The notes under the pieces are model-generated. The model worked only from the letters and a program-made list of their open reading frames with translations, had not been told where the DNA came from and made no database searches. DNA of 6,875 bases from DATELY01 sp040513115 (GTDB lineage: Bacteria > Pseudomonadota > Gammaproteobacteria > Steroidobacterales > Steroidobacteraceae), in assembly GCA_040513115.1 (NCBI GenBank), contig JBEVDW010000253.1, forward strand, positions 1 through 6,875. The letters run 5' to 3'. This document shows, in pieces, positions 4,983 to 6,875 of the stretch (the first letter of the stretch is position 1; every line of letters begins with the position of its first letter). The position numbers were made by a program, and so were the translations under genes.

Positions 4983-5990
4983 CTACTTCTTCAAGACGTT
5001 CTTCGGAAAGATCGCATGCACACCCTTCTTACCGTCGACCACCTGCGTGATGATGAGATCCATCGCTGCACTCGACGCCATGTAAGCGGTCTCGCGCGAT
5101 AGACCTTTCTCTTCGAGCAGATCGAGCATCTCGGACGTGGCGATGCGTGAGGCTTCATCCAGATCGACGTTCAATCCCATCGTCATATAGTGCGTGGGCG
5201 TCTCAGCGCGTGGCCAACGCAGCCGCTTGCCCTTGCGCAGGAACACCTGGATCTCGCCCTGGAGCGATGTTTCGATCGCGCCACCGCACACTTCGCCGTG
5301 GCCCTGCGCCGCGTGGCCATCGCCGATCGATAGCAGACCCAGCGGCGTGTGCACCGGCAGAAAAACAGTGCTGCCGGCACCGAGATCGCGATTGTCCATG
5401 TTGCCACCGAACACATTCGGCGGCCCGCTGGGCACACGGCCCATTCCTGCGGGCGGTGCAACACCGATGACACCCCAGAACGGTTTCACGGGCACTTCCA
5501 CGCCCGGCGCGTACTCGACCGTGCGCTTCTTCATATCGATCCACAGCACGCGATCCATCTTGTATGGGAACTGCTCGGGCAGCGTCGCGCGATTGGGCGA
5601 GAAACCCTGCCCTGCAATGGGCAGACGCACGTCGACGGAGAGGATTTTAATCTCGAGCGTGTCCCCGGGCTCAGCCCCACGGACGGCGATCGGCCCATTC
5701 AGCGTGTGATCGCCACGGCCATTGCCTTCCACGCCCTCGAACACGGCATACAATTCGGCCGGTATCTTCTCCTTCGGCACGCCGAGACTCTCGAAGTATC
5801 GTGGATTGCCGGTCGCGGTTTCGAGCTTCACGATGTCACCGGAATCGATCGTGAGAACCGGCGGCTGCGAAGCGTCGAAGTAACTGCGGTGCACGGTGGT
5901 GGGTGAGGCTTTCAGCTCATGCACGGTGGGTGCAGCCCAGGCGCTCGTGCTGGCGAGCAAAGCACTCGCGGTGATCGCAATCGTTCTCAT
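4983..5990 (-). CDS. Exported acetamidase/formamidase family protein
   Basis: 335 residues from the ATG. The N-terminus MRTIAITASALLASTSAWA is a signal peptide with an AWA-A cleavage site, so the enzyme is periplasmic, unlike the cytosolic formamidases FmdA/AmdA. Family landmarks, numbered from this ATG: GDHTLNGPIAVRGAEPGDTLEI (94-115), NMDNRDLGAGSTVFLPV (197-213) and GDGHAAQGHGEVCGGAIET (223-241), with His226 and Glu233 in the metal-site region. A C-terminal helical section follows. Family knowledge: these metal-dependent enzymes hydrolyse small amides such as formamide or acetamide to ammonia and the acid, but many members have no tested substrate. A GTG at 6002 would add four residues; neither start has a clear ribosome site, and the ATG gives the tidier signal peptide. 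It is convergent with the dioxygenase and downstream of the DUF192 gene by 93 bases with a hairpin between, so it could be separately transcribed. Confidence 0.88.
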   Translation of the reverse strand: MRTIAITASALLASTSAWAAPTVHELKASPTTVHRSYFDASQPPVLTIDSGDIVKLETATGNPRYFESLGVPKEKIPAELYAVFEGVEGNGRGDHTLNGPIAVRGAEPGDTLEIKILSVDVRLPIAGQGFSPNRATLPEQFPYKMDRVLWIDMKKRTVEYAPGVEVPVKPFWGVIGVAPPAGMGRVPSGPPNVFGGNMDNRDLGAGSTVFLPVHTPLGLLSIGDGHAAQGHGEVCGGAIETSLQGEIQVFLRKGKRLRWPRAETPTHYMTMGLNVDLDEASRIATSEMLDLLEEKGLSRETAYMASSAAMDLIITQVVDGKKGVHAIFPKNVLKK

Positions 5991-6042
5991 GGTGGTCGTC
6001 ACGTCCCGTCACCGATTTCCATGAAGGACGTGGGCGGACAGT

Positions 6043-6067
6043 CGTGCCCCACCTCGCGCGCGGCACG
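6043..6067 (-). terminator. Hairpin between DUF192 and amidase genes
   Basis: CGTGCC (6043-6048) and GGCACG (6062-6067) form a six-base GC-rich stem with a 13-base loop. It lies 17 bases after the DUF192 stop and 53 before the amidase start. It may end the Tad-side transcript or act in the amidase leader. There is no T run after it, so confidence is low. Confidence 0.3.
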
Positions 6068-6083
6068 GCGACGTGCTCGACGC

Positions 6084-6431
6084 TCAGTTGGTTCGAATGC
6101 ACATGCCGACCCGAAGGCGCAGCTCGCCAATACGCCCCGCGCGCAGTTCCAGCACATGCCGTGTATGCCGCGGAGCCAATACGCCACGCCACGGCCGCAC
6201 GTGTGACGCGACTTTCAGCACCTGCAGTTGGTCGTCCAGGAATACCGCGTCGATCGGAAAGCGCATCCCGACCGTGTGGATGCTTCCGCCCGGCGAGATC
6301 AGCAAACCTTCTTCGCGATGCAGGCTCTTGCGGTTCAACAAGCCGATCAGTCGAGCGGCAAAGTTGGAGGCGACACGCGTGAAGCGAGCGACCGAGACGC
6401 CGTCGTGGGTGGATATCGAAACAGCGCGCAT
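6084..6431 (-). CDS. DUF192 family protein
   Basis: 115 residues with the whole DUF192 fold signature: ARLIGLLNRKSLHREEGLLI (26-45), the central IHTVGMRFPIDAVFLD (51-66), RPWRGVLAPRHTRHVLEL (79-96) and a closing GRIGELRLRVGM (99-110). Family knowledge: DUF192 proteins are small single-domain beta proteins of unknown biochemical role, often exported; this one shows no signal peptide and should be cytosolic. It starts at ATG 6431 with GGGAG eight bases upstream, overlapping the stop codon of the TadC-like gene. That arrangement, with only 12 bases between the genes, points to one transcript and coupled translation. I infer a possible link to Tad pilus biogenesis from position only. Confidence 0.85.
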   Translation of the reverse strand: MRAVSISTHDGVSVARFTRVASNFAARLIGLLNRKSLHREEGLLISPGGSIHTVGMRFPIDAVFLDDQLQVLKVASHVRPWRGVLAPRHTRHVLELRAGRIGELRLRVGMCIRTN

Positions 6432-6439
6432 TCGATTGG

Positions 6440-6444
6440 CTCCC
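6440..6444 (-). promoter_or_regulatory. Ribosome binding site of DUF192 gene overlapping the upstream stop
   Basis: On the minus strand TAGGGAG contains both the TAG stop of the TadC-like gene and the GGGAG ribosome site for the DUF192 start eight bases later. Ribosomes ending the first gene would be placed to start the second. Confidence 0.65.
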
Positions 6445-6875
6445 TAGAACAGATCGAACGCGCCCGAGTCGATCAGCTGAATCACGATCGGAAAGCCGAT
6501 GATGATGAACGTGATCGGGAACAACAGCGCAATGAGCGGGAACAGCATCTTCACGGGTGCTTGATTCGCCAGCTTCTCAGCCCGCAGGAATCGCTCTTGC
6601 CGCCGTTGCCGCCCCTGATCCGCGAGTACATCGCCGAGCGAGCCGCCGGTCTCTTCTGCCTGTGTGACCGATGCGACGAAGTTGGTGACTGCGGGAATGA
6701 CCACCCGCGCTGCCAGCCGATCGAGTGCGGCACGACGTGTCACACCCGTCCGAGTTTCGCGCAGGTATCGCTCGAACTCCTGCTTCACCGGACCTGCACC
6801 GAGCTGATCAACCGCTTGCTCGACCGCCGCCGTGAACGTCAACCCCGCCTTCATTCCCAGCACGACCACATCGAG
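6444..6875 (-). CDS. tadC: TadC-like type II secretion system F-domain protein, N-terminal part outside window
   Basis: 143 residues are visible, the C-terminal part of a protein usually near 300. The frame is open to the window edge, reading LDVVVLGMKAGLTFTAAVEQA, which is the start of the T2SF helical domain. It continues with ELYLRETRTGVTRRAAL-like sequence (visible 32-51), a VASVTQAEETGGSLGDVLADQ block (67-87) and RQRRQERFLRAEKLANQAPVKM (90-110). It ends with a long hydrophobic segment MLFPLIALLFPITFIIIGF (110-128) and the stop TAG. Family knowledge: TadB and TadC are the inner-membrane platform of the Tad (Flp) pilus machine, working with the TadA ATPase. The short gap before a C-terminal membrane segment and the VKMLFPL motif fit TadC better than PilC/GspF. 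The start is off the window, so the GTG at 6869 is not the real start. The DUF192 gene follows 12 bases later. Confidence 0.85.
   Translation of the reverse strand, partial: LDVVVLGMKAGLTFTAAVEQAVDQLGAGPVKQEFERYLRETRTGVTRRAALDRLAARVVIPAVTNFVASVTQAEETGGSLGDVLADQGRQRRQERFLRAEKLANQAPVKMLFPLIALLFPITFIIIGFPIVIQLIDSGAFDLF

Noticed and set aside
5349..5906. 185-residue plus-strand frame opposite the amidase gene
   Set aside because: It is entirely within the amidase gene, which has strong family motifs on the other strand; the antisense frame shows none.

Overview
The window is GC-rich, gene-dense bacterial DNA with Gram-negative features: Spy/CpxP-type and signal-peptide periplasmic proteins, an EnvZ/OmpR-type two-component pair, and the end of a Tad pilus gene. 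Gene content and codon use suggest a high-GC proteobacterium. A gammaproteobacterium of the Steroidobacter type is a guess from the mix of genes, not something the sequence proves.

Layout from left to right. (1) 2-814 (+): the 3' part of an F420-type LLM-class oxidoreductase gene whose start lies outside the window. (2) 815-966: a convergent gap with a short REP-like hairpin. (3) 967-3597 (-): a three-gene envelope-stress-type module. Reading along the minus strand it runs response regulator, histidine kinase (the two overlap by one base), then a small Spy/CpxP-family periplasmic protein. The 94-base gap before the Spy-like gene carries three 5-base half-sites at exact 10-base spacing, looking like an OmpR/CpxR-class operator. 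(4) 3598-4022: a divergent gap with a large imperfect inverted repeat of about 150 bases (BIME/MITE-like), then a leader with a 12-base AT palindrome and a hairpin. (5) 4023-4793 (+): a Tat-exported, lipid-anchored intradiol ring-cleavage dioxygenase. (6) 4794-4982: a convergent gap with a stem-loop, a canonical G-quadruplex motif and an 18-base perfect palindrome. (7) 4983-5990 (-): an acetamidase/formamidase-family protein with a signal peptide. (8) 6084-6431 (-): a DUF192 protein. (9) 6444-6875 (-): the C-terminal half of a TadC-like type II secretion F-domain protein, 12 bases ahead of the DUF192 gene and probably in one transcript with it.

The clearest functional unit is the regulator/kinase/Spy-like module. 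A plausible reading is that the kinase senses envelope or periplasmic stress through its Pro/Arg-rich periplasmic domain, the regulator binds the triple half-site, and the Spy-like protein is a periplasmic chaperone or feedback product. The exported dioxygenase and exported amidase face each other but show no shared pathway in the sequence. I see no phage, transposase, CRISPR, tRNA or rRNA. No gene here is unrecognisable. The novelty lies in regulatory and structured intergenic DNA and in unusual localisation of familiar enzymes, not in a clearly new multi-gene system.
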